A stretch of 24,143 nucleotides of DNA. Source: Flavobacterium psychrophilum. GTDB lineage: Bacteria; Bacteroidota; Bacteroidia; Flavobacteriales; Flavobacteriaceae. Below are positions 14,495-21,615 of this stretch, piece after piece. The notes beneath the pieces were generated by a model that was given only the letters and a program-made list of their open reading frames with translations, was not told where the DNA came from and did not search any database. Made by a program: the position numbers and the translations under genes. Every line of letters starts with the position of its first letter. Within the stretch, counting starts at the first letter, position 1. The stretch spans positions 1 through 24,143 of the forward strand of contig CALPPS020000033.1 in NCBI GenBank assembly GCA_943325515.2, read 5' to 3'.

Positions 14495-15598
14495 ATGAAT
14501 ATAACAGAACTTTTCCATGTTTTAGCACTATTAAAGATTGATGGTGTAGGCGATATTGTCGCAAAAAAACTTATAAATCACTGCGGTTCAGCCGAAAAAA
14601 TATTTAATGCCAAGGCTAGTCAGCTAAAATCTATTGATGGAATAGGTGAAATATTAATAAAAAAGCTAAAAGATAAATCGGTTTTTGAAAAAGCAGCACA
14701 GGAATTAAAATTTATCGAAAACGAAAAAATAGAAGTTTTATACTATCTTAATGAGAATTATCCCGATAAATTAAAACATTGTATTGATGGGCCAGTTTTA
14801 CTTTTTGCTTCAGGTAATTTGAATTTTGAAAACAGAAAATTAATTAGCATCGTTGGAACGCGACAAATCACTTCTTATGGAACAGAGTTTTGTAAAAAAC
14901 TAATAGAAGACTTAGCTATATTCAATCCTATTATTATTAGTGGTTTTGCCTATGGTGTTGATATTGTGGCACATCAAGCTGCTATGGATAATAATTTGCA
15001 AACCATTGGAGTACTAGCCCATGGTTTAAACCAAATTTATCCTAAAACACATAAAAAGTACGTAGCCAAAATGGAACAAAATGGGGGTTTCTTAACCGAA
15101 TTTTGGAGTAATTCTAATCCTGATAAAGAAAATTTTGTTCGCCGAAACAGAATTGTTGCCGGAATGAGTGAAGCTACAATTGTAATCGAAAGTGCTGAAA
15201 AAGGTGGGTCATTAATCACAGCAAATTTAGCAAATGATTATAGTCGTGATGTGTTTGCTGTCCCAGGAAGAATTACCGACAAATATAGTCAAGGTTGCAA
15301 TGACTTAATAAAAACACAACGCGCTAATCTTTTAACTTCAGCAGCAGATTTAGTCTATTGTTTGAATTGGGAATTAGAAGCCAAATCGACTAAACCCGTT
15401 CAAAAGCAACTCTTTGTTTCTCTTAATAATGAAGAAAAAAAAATATATGAGTATCTCCAAAAAAACGGAAAGCAACTATTAGATATAGTTGCCCTCGAAT
15501 GTGATCTCCCAATTTTTAAAATATCAACTTTATTGCTCAATATGGAACTAAAAGGAGTGATTAGACCTTTGCCAGGAAAATTGTTTGAAGCCGTTTAA
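14495..15598 (+). CDS. dprA: DNA-processing protein DprA (Smf)
   Basis: A 367-residue protein that loads RecA on incoming single-stranded DNA during natural transformation. The N-terminal part holds helix-hairpin-helix-like turns (KIDGVGDIVAKKL and SIDGIGEILIKKL). The Rossmann-like domain shows SIVGTRQITSYG (118-129), the signature SGFAYGVDIVAHQAA (149-163), and HGLNQIYPKTH. The C-terminal 60 residues resemble the usual winged helix (EKKIYEYLQKNGKQLLDIVA). It is complete. The neighbour recA lies 2.4 kb further on. Its stop overlaps the trpS stop by 4 bases in the convergent arrangement. A weak near-match to the promoter consensus (TAGTATTTTG) lies about 20 bases upstream. Confidence 0.95.
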   Translation: MNITELFHVLALLKIDGVGDIVAKKLINHCGSAEKIFNAKASQLKSIDGIGEILIKKLKDKSVFEKAAQELKFIENEKIEVLYYLNENYPDKLKHCIDGPVLLFASGNLNFENRKLISIVGTRQITSYGTEFCKKLIEDLAIFNPIIISGFAYGVDIVAHQAAMDNNLQTIGVLAHGLNQIYPKTHKKYVAKMEQNGGFLTEFWSNSNPDKENFVRRNRIVAGMSEATIVIESAEKGGSLITANLANDYSRDVFAVPGRITDKYSQGCNDLIKTQRANLLTSAADLVYCLNWELEAKSTKPVQKQLFVSLNNEEKKIYEYLQKNGKQLLDIVALECDLPIFKISTLLLNMELKGVIRPLPGKLFEAV

Positions 15599-16578
15599 CT
15601 ATTTTCGAAACCTAATTTTATCCGTACTCGTTGTAAAACAGTATTAGCAACTACACTTGCTTTTTTTGCGCCTTGTTCTAATAAACTATCCACTTCATCT
15701 AAATTACTCATGTAGTAGTTGTATTTTTCTCTTTCGGTTTTGAAGTTGGAAAGGAGTAATTCAAATAAGAGTTGTTTGGCATGGCCATAGCCAAAATCCT
15801 TATTGGCATTGGCATATTTGATTTTCATTTCGGCAATTTGAGTTTCATTTGCAACCAATTTATAGATTGCAAAGATCTTGCAGCTATCAGGATTTTTAGG
15901 TTCTTCCAGTGGCGTGCTATCGGTTTCTATGCTCATGATTTGTTTGCGTAACGCTTTATCATCCAAGAAAATATTGATGATGTTGCCACGAGATTTACTC
16001 ATTTTATGGCCATCGGTACCAGGAACAAGCATTGATTCTTCTTGTACTTTTCCTTCGGGAATTACAAAAGTCTCGCCCATTTGATGATTGAAACGCGAAC
16101 CCACATCGCGAGTAATTTCGATATGTTGCATTTGGTCTTTACCTACGGGAACAAAATTGGCATCATACAACAATATATCTGCAGCCATCAACATGGGATA
16201 GGAAAAAAGTCCTGCGTTTACATCTTCTAATCTATCGGCTTTGTCTTTGAAAGAATGCGCTAATGTTAATCGCTGAAAAGGGAAAAAGCAACTCAAATAC
16301 CAAGACAATTCAGCCGTTTGTGGCACATCGCTTTGGCGATAAAAAACAACTTTATCGACATCCAAACCACACGCCAACCAAACAGCAGCTGTGCTATAAG
16401 TGTTTTGACGAAGTTCCTCACCGTTTTTTATCTGTGTAATAGAATGTAAATCAGCGATAAAAAGAAACGACTCGTTCTTTGGATTTTCAGATAATTCAAT
16501 AGCAGGAATAATGGCTCCTAATAAATTTCCTAAATGAGGTGTTCCTGTACTCTGAATTCCGGTTAATATTTTTGACAT
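15595..16578 (-). CDS. trpS: Tryptophanyl-tRNA synthetase
   Basis: A 327-residue class I aminoacyl-tRNA synthetase that charges tRNA-Trp. The HIGH-type motif is PHLGN (14-18) after the tryptophan-specific GIQSTGT start. The KMSKS motif is exact at residues 192-196 (GHKMSKSRGN). Other TrpRS marks are MAADILLYDA (131-140) and VGKDQMQHIEITRD. Length is normal for a bacterial enzyme. It converges with dprA, and the two stop codons overlap, so no terminator can lie between them without lying inside a coding sequence. Confidence 0.98.
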   Translation of the reverse strand: MSKILTGIQSTGTPHLGNLLGAIIPAIELSENPKNESFLFIADLHSITQIKNGEELRQNTYSTAAVWLACGLDVDKVVFYRQSDVPQTAELSWYLSCFFPFQRLTLAHSFKDKADRLEDVNAGLFSYPMLMAADILLYDANFVPVGKDQMQHIEITRDVGSRFNHQMGETFVIPEGKVQEESMLVPGTDGHKMSKSRGNIINIFLDDKALRKQIMSIETDSTPLEEPKNPDSCKIFAIYKLVANETQIAEMKIKYANANKDFGYGHAKQLLFELLLSNFKTEREKYNYYMSNLDEVDSLLEQGAKKASVVANTVLQRVRIKLGFENS

Positions 16579-16619
16579 AGCATGCTGAATTTATTTCAGT
16601 ATTGATTTTTTTCTAATCG

Positions 16620-16627
16620 CAAAGTTA
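16620..16627 (-). promoter_or_regulatory. Possible -7 element for trpS
   Basis: On the minus strand this reads TAACTTTG, an exact TAnnTTTG, 41 bases before the trpS start. The leader that would follow holds a small CTGAA/TTCAG stem with a 5-base loop. No -33 element is found at normal spacing. Confidence 0.4.
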
Positions 16628-16659
16628 AACCTTTGTGTCCAAAATTGCATACCTTTCAT

Positions 16660-16667
16660 TATATTTG
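16660..16667 (+). promoter_or_regulatory. Possible -7 element for the first PlsC-type gene
   Basis: TATATTTG is an exact TAnnTTTG and lies 5 bases before the ATG at 16673, again implying a near-leaderless transcript. The nearest TTTG upstream is 24 bases away, longer than usual. Confidence 0.4.
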
Positions 16668-16672
16668 ACACT

Positions 16673-17410
16673 ATGAGAGCATTGAAAATTGTTTTTTGGT
16701 CACTTTATCGCATTTGGTTTTACATATTAATGGCAATTCCAATAATCGTTATGTTTCCATTTCTTTTTATTTCCATCCTTTCTGAAAAGTGGTATCCTTA
16801 TTTTTTTTTGATGGCAAGAATTTGGGCTAAAGTTATATTGTTTGGCATGGGCTTTAGAACCAAAATTGTATTTGAACAAGAGCCAAAAATTAGCCAAAGT
16901 TATATGTTTGTTGCCAATCATACTTCAATGACAGATATAATGTTGATGCTTTCCATTGTGAAAAATCCTTTTGTATTTGTGGGTAAAAAAGAATTGTCAA
17001 AAATTCCATTGTTTGGATTTTTCTATAAAAGAACTTGTATTTTGGTGGATAGAAATAATTCTAAGAGTAGAATGCAAGTTTTTGAAAGCGCGCAAAAAAG
17101 ACTAAAGCAAGGATTGAGTATTTGTATATTTCCCGAAGGTGGTGTGCCTGACAAAAGTGTTTTTCTGGATACTTTTAAAGATGGTGCTTTTCGTCTTGCT
17201 ATTGAACATGAAATTCCAATTGTTCCTTTAACTTTTTATGATAATAAAAGACTTTTCCCCTTTACTTTTTTTAGTGGAAGCCCAGGAATAATGAGAGCTA
17301 AAGTGCATCGTTTTTTTGAAACCAAAAATCAACATGCAGATTATAAAAAGACTTTAAAAGATGAAGTGAGAACTATAATTTTAAAAGATTTACAAAGCGA
17401 CATCAAATAA
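16673..17410 (+). CDS. 1-acyl-sn-glycerol-3-phosphate acyltransferase family protein (PlsC-like), copy 1
   Basis: A 245-residue membrane-bound acyltransferase. An N-terminal membrane segment (about residues 10-36) precedes the catalytic motif NHTSMTD, with H83 and D88 in the H-x4-D arrangement. The glycerophosphate-binding motif reads FPEGGVPD (153-160), so the usual EGTRS is changed to EGGVP. This may point to a different acceptor, for example an aminolipid or lysolipid, but the sequence does not decide. A second, more classical copy lies at 19111. The gene is monocistronic, and the 83-base gap after it contains no clear terminator. Confidence 0.92.
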   Translation: MRALKIVFWSLYRIWFYILMAIPIIVMFPFLFISILSEKWYPYFFLMARIWAKVILFGMGFRTKIVFEQEPKISQSYMFVANHTSMTDIMLMLSIVKNPFVFVGKKELSKIPLFGFFYKRTCILVDRNNSKSRMQVFESAQKRLKQGLSICIFPEGGVPDKSVFLDTFKDGAFRLAIEHEIPIVPLTFYDNKRLFPFTFFSGSPGIMRAKVHRFFETKNQHADYKKTLKDEVRTIILKDLQSDIK

Positions 17411-17493
17411 AAAGAGTCCCGAATATTGCAATACCTCCAAAAAGCTAGACACTATTTTTAATTGTTTTTGTTGAAAGAAAAGGCAAAAAAAAA

Positions 17494-17904
17494 TTAATTT
17501 ACTAGCACTTCATATTCAAGAAAAATGGTATTCCCTTGATCATCTTTCCCTTGCCAAAATTTAAAAATGTAGGACCCATTACTAGTTACATAAAAATTAA
17601 ATGTGTATTCATCGGCAGCATCGGCAGCACTCAAATCTTGACAATTATTTCTTTGTTCAACAATACTTTCAACGGCAATTGTTCTTATGTTTAAATTTTT
17701 TTTATAATATAAATTGTTAAAATAATGACAATTTGTTGGCCTATTAAAATGTACAGTAATTGGATAAGTTTCTCCCAAAATAAATTCAGTTGGAATATCA
17801 ACACTTTCTATTTTTAAGACTTCATAAAAATAATTTGGGCCATTATCCGCAGAACAAGAGATAAATAAAAGAAAAAGCGCAATAAGAGAAATTATTTTTT
17901 TCAT
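17494..17904 (-). CDS. Small lipoprotein of unknown function
   Basis: A 136-residue lipoprotein with a lipobox at residues 14-17 (FISC) and a mature start C-S-A-D-N-G. I do not recognise the family. The mature part is beta-rich (YEVLKIESVDIPTEFILGETYPI) and ends in strands like those of a small immunoglobulin-like or jelly-roll fold (GSYIFKFWQG). Two further cysteines (in TNCHYF and NNCQDL) could form a disulfide. The PTEFILGETYPITVHFNRP stretch recalls ligand-binding beta-sandwich starts. It lies downstream of recA but behind recA's terminator, so it is likely a separate unit. Confidence 0.75.
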   Translation of the reverse strand: MKKIISLIALFLLFISCSADNGPNYFYEVLKIESVDIPTEFILGETYPITVHFNRPTNCHYFNNLYYKKNLNIRTIAVESIVEQRNNCQDLSAADAADEYTFNFYVTSNGSYIFKFWQGKDDQGNTIFLEYEVLVN

Positions 17905-17942
17905 TATAGGTTATGTTTTAAAAATTGTTGCATTAAGGGAAT

Positions 17943-17976
17943 AAAAAAAACCCGAATATTTTCATATTTCGGGTTA
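17943..17976 (-). terminator. Intrinsic terminator of recA
   Basis: Minus-strand AACCCGAA pairs with TTCGGGTT, extended inward by further A/T pairs with a one-base bulge, and is followed by eight T. It begins 6 bases beyond the recA stop codon. Confidence 0.88.
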
Positions 17977-17981
17977 GTTTT

Positions 17982-18986
17982 TTATGCATTATTTTCTTTA
18001 ATAATATCTTTTATTCTTTGTTCTAGTTCATCGGCCAGTTCAGGGTTGTCTTTGATTAACACTTTAACAGCATCTCTACCTTGTCCTAATTTTGTTTCAC
18101 CATAGCTAAACCAGGAACCTGCTTTTTTGATGATTTCAAATTCTACAGCTAAATCAAGAATTTCTCCAGTTTTTGAAACTCCTTCGCCATACATAATGTC
18201 GAATTCAGCAGTCTTAAATGGTGGGGCTACTTTGTTCTTTACTACTTTAACTTTTGTTCTATTTCCAATAACATTATCACCATCTTTGATTTGTGATGAA
18301 CGACGAATGTCCAAACGAATTGAAGCATAAAACTTTAAAGCATTTCCTCCGGTTGTAGTTTCCGGATTTCCAAACATCACGCCAATTTTTTCTCTTAATT
18401 GATTGATGAAGAAAACAGTACAATGCGTTTTGCTTATAGTTCCAGTTAATTTTCTCAATGCTTGTGACATTAAACGAGCATGTAATCCCATTTTGGAATC
18501 CCCCATTTCTCCTTCAATTTCACTTTTTGGAGTTAGAGCTGCAACAGAGTCAATGACTACAATATCAATGGCTCCAGAACGAATTAAGTTCTCGGCAATT
18601 TCTAATGCTTGTTCTCCGTTATCGGGCTGTGAAATGATTAAATTTTCAATATCAACCCCTAGTTTTTCAGCATAATTTCTATCGAATGCGTGTTCTGCAT
18701 CAATAAAAGCAGCTATTCCACCTGCTTTTTGAGCTTCCGCAATAGCATGCAAAGTTAATGTTGTTTTACCAGACGATTCAGGACCATATATTTCTATAAC
18801 CCTTCCTTTTGGATAACCGTTTACACCAAGTGCTAAATCTAGACCAAGCGAACCAGAAGGAATAACTTCTACTTCTTCGACAGCTTTGTCACCCATTTTC
18901 ATTACGGTCCCTTTTCCGTAAGCTTTGTCTAACTTATCAAGTGTTAATTGTAATGCTTTTAATTTAGCTTCTTTTTCCGAACTCAT
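17982..18986 (-). CDS. recA: Recombinase RecA
   Basis: A 334-residue strand-exchange ATPase of homologous recombination and of the DNA damage response. Walker A is GPESSGKT (68-75), and Walker B is in [11 protein letters not shown] (141-151). The DNA-binding loop L2 follows [20 protein letters not shown] (193-212). The subunit interface start [17 protein letters not shown] is typical. The length is normal, with a short acidic-basic tail ([10 protein letters not shown]). Together with dprA nearby it covers the ssDNA-to-recombination step of transformation. The upstream region carries a promoter-like box and a 20-bp-phased direct repeat described separately. Confidence 0.99.
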   Translation of the reverse strand: MSSEKEAKLKALQLTLDKLDKAYGKGTVMKMGDKAVEEVEVIPSGSLGLDLALGVNGYPKGRVIEIYGPESSGKTTLTLHAIAEAQKAGGIAAFIDAEHAFDRNYAEKLGVDIENLIISQPDNGEQALEIAENLIRSGAIDIVVIDSVAALTPKSEIEGEMGDSKMGLHARLMSQALRKLTGTISKTHCTVFFINQLREKIGVMFGNPETTTGGNALKFYASIRLDIRRSSQIKDGDNVIGNRTKVKVVKNKVAPPFKTAEFDIMYGEGVSKTGEILDLAVEFEIIKKAGSWFSYGETKLGQGRDAVKVLIKDNPELADELEQRIKDIIKENNA

Positions 18987-19040
18987 TTTTTTAAAAATTT
19001 ATTGGTATAAAAATAATGTTTTTTTATTGTAAATTTAAAG

Positions 19041-19072
19041 CAATTTATAAGAATTATAAACAATCTATAAGA
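19041..19072 (-). repeat. 20-bp-phased direct repeat CAATYTATAAGA upstream of recA
   Basis: CAATTTATAAGA (19041-19052) and CAATCTATAAGA (19061-19072) match at 11 of 12 positions and are spaced exactly 20 bases start to start. They lie between the recA gene and its putative -7 box at 19073-19080, with the second copy touching it. Confidence 0.6.
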
Positions 19073-19080
19073 CAAATATA
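19073..19080 (-). promoter_or_regulatory. Possible -7 element for recA
   Basis: On the minus strand this reads TATATTTG, an exact TAnnTTTG, 86 bases before the recA start. No -33 TTG is found at the usual distance, so a helper protein could be needed; this is inference. Confidence 0.4.
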
Positions 19081-19110
19081 TTTTCTATTTTTACATGCTA
19101 TTTCTAGACC

Positions 19111-19845
19111 ATGGAAAAACTTATTTCGTATCCTATTTCAGTTATATATTATCTGTGTTTCGGATTATGCTTAGTAATTTTTCATCCTATACAATGGTTT
19201 TGTTTCAACGTTCTTGGCTATCAAGCTCATAAAAAAAGCGTTGACTATTTGAACTTTTGTTTGACCAAATGCACAACTATTTTAGGAACAACCTATACGT
19301 TTGAAAATAGAGAATTAATTCCAAAAAATGTTCCAATAATTTTTGTTGCCAATCATCAAAGTTTATATGATGTAATCGGAATTATATGGTTTTTGCGTCG
19401 TTTTCATGCCAAGTTTGTTAGTAAAAAAGAATTAGGAAAAGGCATTCCAAGCGTTTCCTATAATTTAAGACACGGAGGCTCTGTTCTAATCGATAGAAAA
19501 GACCCAAAAAAAGCAATTCCTTTAATAAAAGGGCTGTCAGAATACATAGAAAAGTATAAACGATCTGCTGTAATTTTTCCCGAAGGAACAAGAAGTAAAG
19601 ACGGAAAGCCAAAAGAATTCGTACAAAGCGGGCTAAAAATTCTATGTAAATATGCTCCATCTGCTTATGTTATTCCAATAAGTATAAATAATTCATGGAA
19701 AATGGTTAAATTTGGTCCGTTTCCAATGGGTTTAGGAAATAATTTGCAATTTATAATTCACAAACCAATTGCAGTTGCAGACTTTTCGATTGAAGAATTA
19801 ATACAAAAAACGGAAAGCGCAGTGGTAAACTCGATAAAAGTATAA
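19111..19845 (+). CDS. plsC: 1-acyl-sn-glycerol-3-phosphate acyltransferase (PlsC-like), copy 2
   Basis: A 244-residue acyltransferase that puts the second acyl chain on lysophosphatidate to give phosphatidate. An N-terminal membrane segment (about 10-35) is followed by the catalytic NHQSLYD, with H82 and D87. The acceptor-binding motif is the standard FPEGTRS (156-162), followed by KDGKPKEF. This is the more canonical of the two copies in the window and the better candidate for the true PlsC. It reads the same way as the desaturase gene 57 bases downstream, so the two may share a transcript. No good promoter match is seen in the divergent gap shared with recA. Confidence 0.93.
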   Translation: MEKLISYPISVIYYLCFGLCLVIFHPIQWFCFNVLGYQAHKKSVDYLNFCLTKCTTILGTTYTFENRELIPKNVPIIFVANHQSLYDVIGIIWFLRRFHAKFVSKKELGKGIPSVSYNLRHGGSVLIDRKDPKKAIPLIKGLSEYIEKYKRSAVIFPEGTRSKDGKPKEFVQSGLKILCKYAPSAYVIPISINNSWKMVKFGPFPMGLGNNLQFIIHKPIAVADFSIEELIQKTESAVVNSIKV

Positions 19846-19902
19846 TTACAATTTGTGTTTAGAGTAATTACTAAACCCTAATTTAAAAATTCTAAAATCA
19901 AA

Positions 19903-20892
19903 ATGTCTATTAAAAACATTCGTCTAGAAGTGATGCAATTTCTAGATTCCAAAGTCGATGAATTTGTCGATAAATTTTTAATTCCAATTGAAACTATTTG
20001 GCAACCCTCCGATTTTTTACCCGACGCACAAAGCGATACTTTCTTTGAAGAAGTTAAAGAACTTCAAGAAATAGCCAAAGAGTTACCTTATGATTTCTGG
20101 GTAGCAATGGTTGGTGATACCATCACAGAAGAAGCACTTCCTACTTATGAATCTTGGTTAATGGATGTAGAAGGAATTGATAATGTTGAACGCAACGGTT
20201 GGTCGAGATGGATTCGTCAATGGACTAGTGAAGAAAACCGTCATGGCGACTTATTAAACAAATATTTATACCTATCGGGAAGGGTAAATATGCGCGAAGT
20301 TGAAATTACTACGCAGCATTTAATTGCTGATGGATTTGATATCGGCACAGGTCGTGATCCATACAAAAACTTTGTTTATACTAGTTTTCAAGAATTAGCA
20401 ACCTATGTTTCTCACAATAGAGTTTCACAATTGGCAAAAGAGTATGGGGATAAAAAATTGTCTAAAGTCTGTAAACTAATTGCAGGTGACGAAATGCGTC
20501 ATCATCATGCTTATTGCGAATTTGTAGATCAAATTTTTAAAGTAGATCCATCCGAAATGATGTTGGCTTTTCAATATATGATGAAACAAAAAATTACAAT
20601 GCCTGCTCTTTTTTTGAGAGAGTCTGGTGAGAAAATTGGAGTAGCTTTCGAACAATTTTCTAATTCTGCACAAAAATTAGGAGTTTACACCGCTAATGAT
20701 TATGTAGAAATCATGCAAAAACTAATTGAAAGATGGCAAATTGATAAGATAGGGAATCTAAGTGATGAAGCTGAAAAAGCTAGAGATTATCTAATGAAAC
20801 TCCCAGGAAGAATGGCTAAAATTTCAGAAAGATTGGTATTGCCCGATGAAAATTATATTTTCAAATGGGTGCAGCCAGCCCTAGTTAGATAA
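19903..20892 (+). CDS. Acyl-[acyl-carrier-protein] desaturase (soluble diiron)
   Basis: A 329-residue soluble desaturase of the plant stearoyl-ACP type, which inserts a double bond in acyl-ACP. All diiron ligands are in place: E76 or E77 (ITEEALPTY), the pair EENRH (E111, H114), E164 (SFQEL) and the pair DEMRHH (E197, H200), the two ExxH motifs of the ferritin-like fold. It needs oxygen and reduced ferredoxin. With the PlsC gene upstream it forms a unit for making and placing unsaturated acyl chains, which would affect membrane fluidity in the cold. A strong terminator lies 14 bases downstream. Confidence 0.95.
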   Translation: MSIKNIRLEVMQFLDSKVDEFVDKFLIPIETIWQPSDFLPDAQSDTFFEEVKELQEIAKELPYDFWVAMVGDTITEEALPTYESWLMDVEGIDNVERNGWSRWIRQWTSEENRHGDLLNKYLYLSGRVNMREVEITTQHLIADGFDIGTGRDPYKNFVYTSFQELATYVSHNRVSQLAKEYGDKKLSKVCKLIAGDEMRHHHAYCEFVDQIFKVDPSEMMLAFQYMMKQKITMPALFLRESGEKIGVAFEQFSNSAQKLGVYTANDYVEIMQKLIERWQIDKIGNLSDEAEKARDYLMKLPGRMAKISERLVLPDENYIFKWVQPALVR

Positions 20893-20905
20893 TAGAAAAT
20901 AGATT

Positions 20906-20936
20906 AAATCCTTTCCAAAAAAGAAAGGATTTTTTT
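20906..20936 (+). terminator. Intrinsic terminator after the desaturase gene
   Basis: AAATCCTTTC (20906-20915) pairs perfectly with GAAAGGATTT (20923-20932) around a 7-base loop, followed by T's to 20936. It leaves only 13 bases before the next ATG. Confidence 0.9.
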
Positions 20937-20949
20937 AAATCAATAAATT

Positions 20950-21594
20950 ATGTCATTAATAGACAATACCATTCTTTTTGTAAAACAAAAGCTTGAAAAT
21001 GCAGAAACTGGTCACGATTGGTTTCATATCGAACGGGTATACAAAAATGCTTTACTAATTGCTCAAAATGAAATTTGTAATTTGGAAATTGTTCAACTTG
21101 GGGCATTGCTTCATGATATTGCCGATAGTAAATTTAATAATGGTGATGAAACCGTTGGACCAAAAGTAGCAAGAGAATTTTTAGAATCTCAAAACACTTC
21201 TGAAGAAATAATTAATCACGTTATAAATATCATAGAAAACATTTCTTTCAAAGGCGGAAATTTCGAAAATAAATTTACTTCCATAGAACTGCAAATCGTT
21301 CAAGACGCCGATAGATTAGACGCCATTGGGGCGATTGGAATTGCTAGAACTTTTAACTATGGGGGTTTTAAAAACCGTGCTTTATACAATCCTGAAATTG
21401 TACCAAATTTGAATATGAGTAAGGAAGAATACAAAAATTCGGAAGCACCAACCTTGAATCATTTTTATGAAAAACTACTTTTGTTAAAAGATAAAATGAA
21501 TACTGAAACAGGAAAAATAATTGCTTTAGAACGCCACAAGTATATGGAAAATTTCCTTTCTCAATTTTATGCAGAATGGGAAGGAGAAAAGTAG
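20950..21594 (+). CDS. HD-domain metal-dependent phosphohydrolase
   Basis: A 214-residue protein of the HD superfamily of the YedJ/YpgQ type. The metal ligands are H22 (HDWFHIERV), the HD pair H55-D56 (ALLHDIAD) and D119 (QDADRLDAIG), in the order and spacing of the family. Relatives hydrolyse nucleotides or phosphate esters; the substrate here is not known. It follows the desaturase terminator with 57 bases between stop and start, leaving almost no room for its own promoter, so it may depend on readthrough. It is convergent with the large secreted protein gene, with a 21-base gap. Confidence 0.9.
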   Translation: MSLIDNTILFVKQKLENAETGHDWFHIERVYKNALLIAQNEICNLEIVQLGALLHDIADSKFNNGDETVGPKVAREFLESQNTSEEIINHVINIIENISFKGGNFENKFTSIELQIVQDADRLDAIGAIGIARTFNYGGFKNRALYNPEIVPNLNMSKEEYKNSEAPTLNHFYEKLLLLKDKMNTETGKIIALERHKYMENFLSQFYAEWEGEK

Positions 21595-21615
21595 ACAACA
21601 GTTTTCAGGCGATGG

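Noticed and set aside
12881..17410. Frequent strand switches as a sign of horizontal transfer
   Set aside because: All genes are ordinary core genes with base and codon use like their neighbours, and no insertion boundaries are visible.
17411..17493. Remnant of a terminator after the first PlsC-like gene
   Set aside because: It shares the 10-mer CCCGAATATT with the recA terminator (17951-17960), but the complementary arm is missing; too short to call.
19857..19876. Small bulged inverted repeat before the desaturase gene
   Set aside because: The stem is A/T-only with a bulge and could be chance in this base composition.
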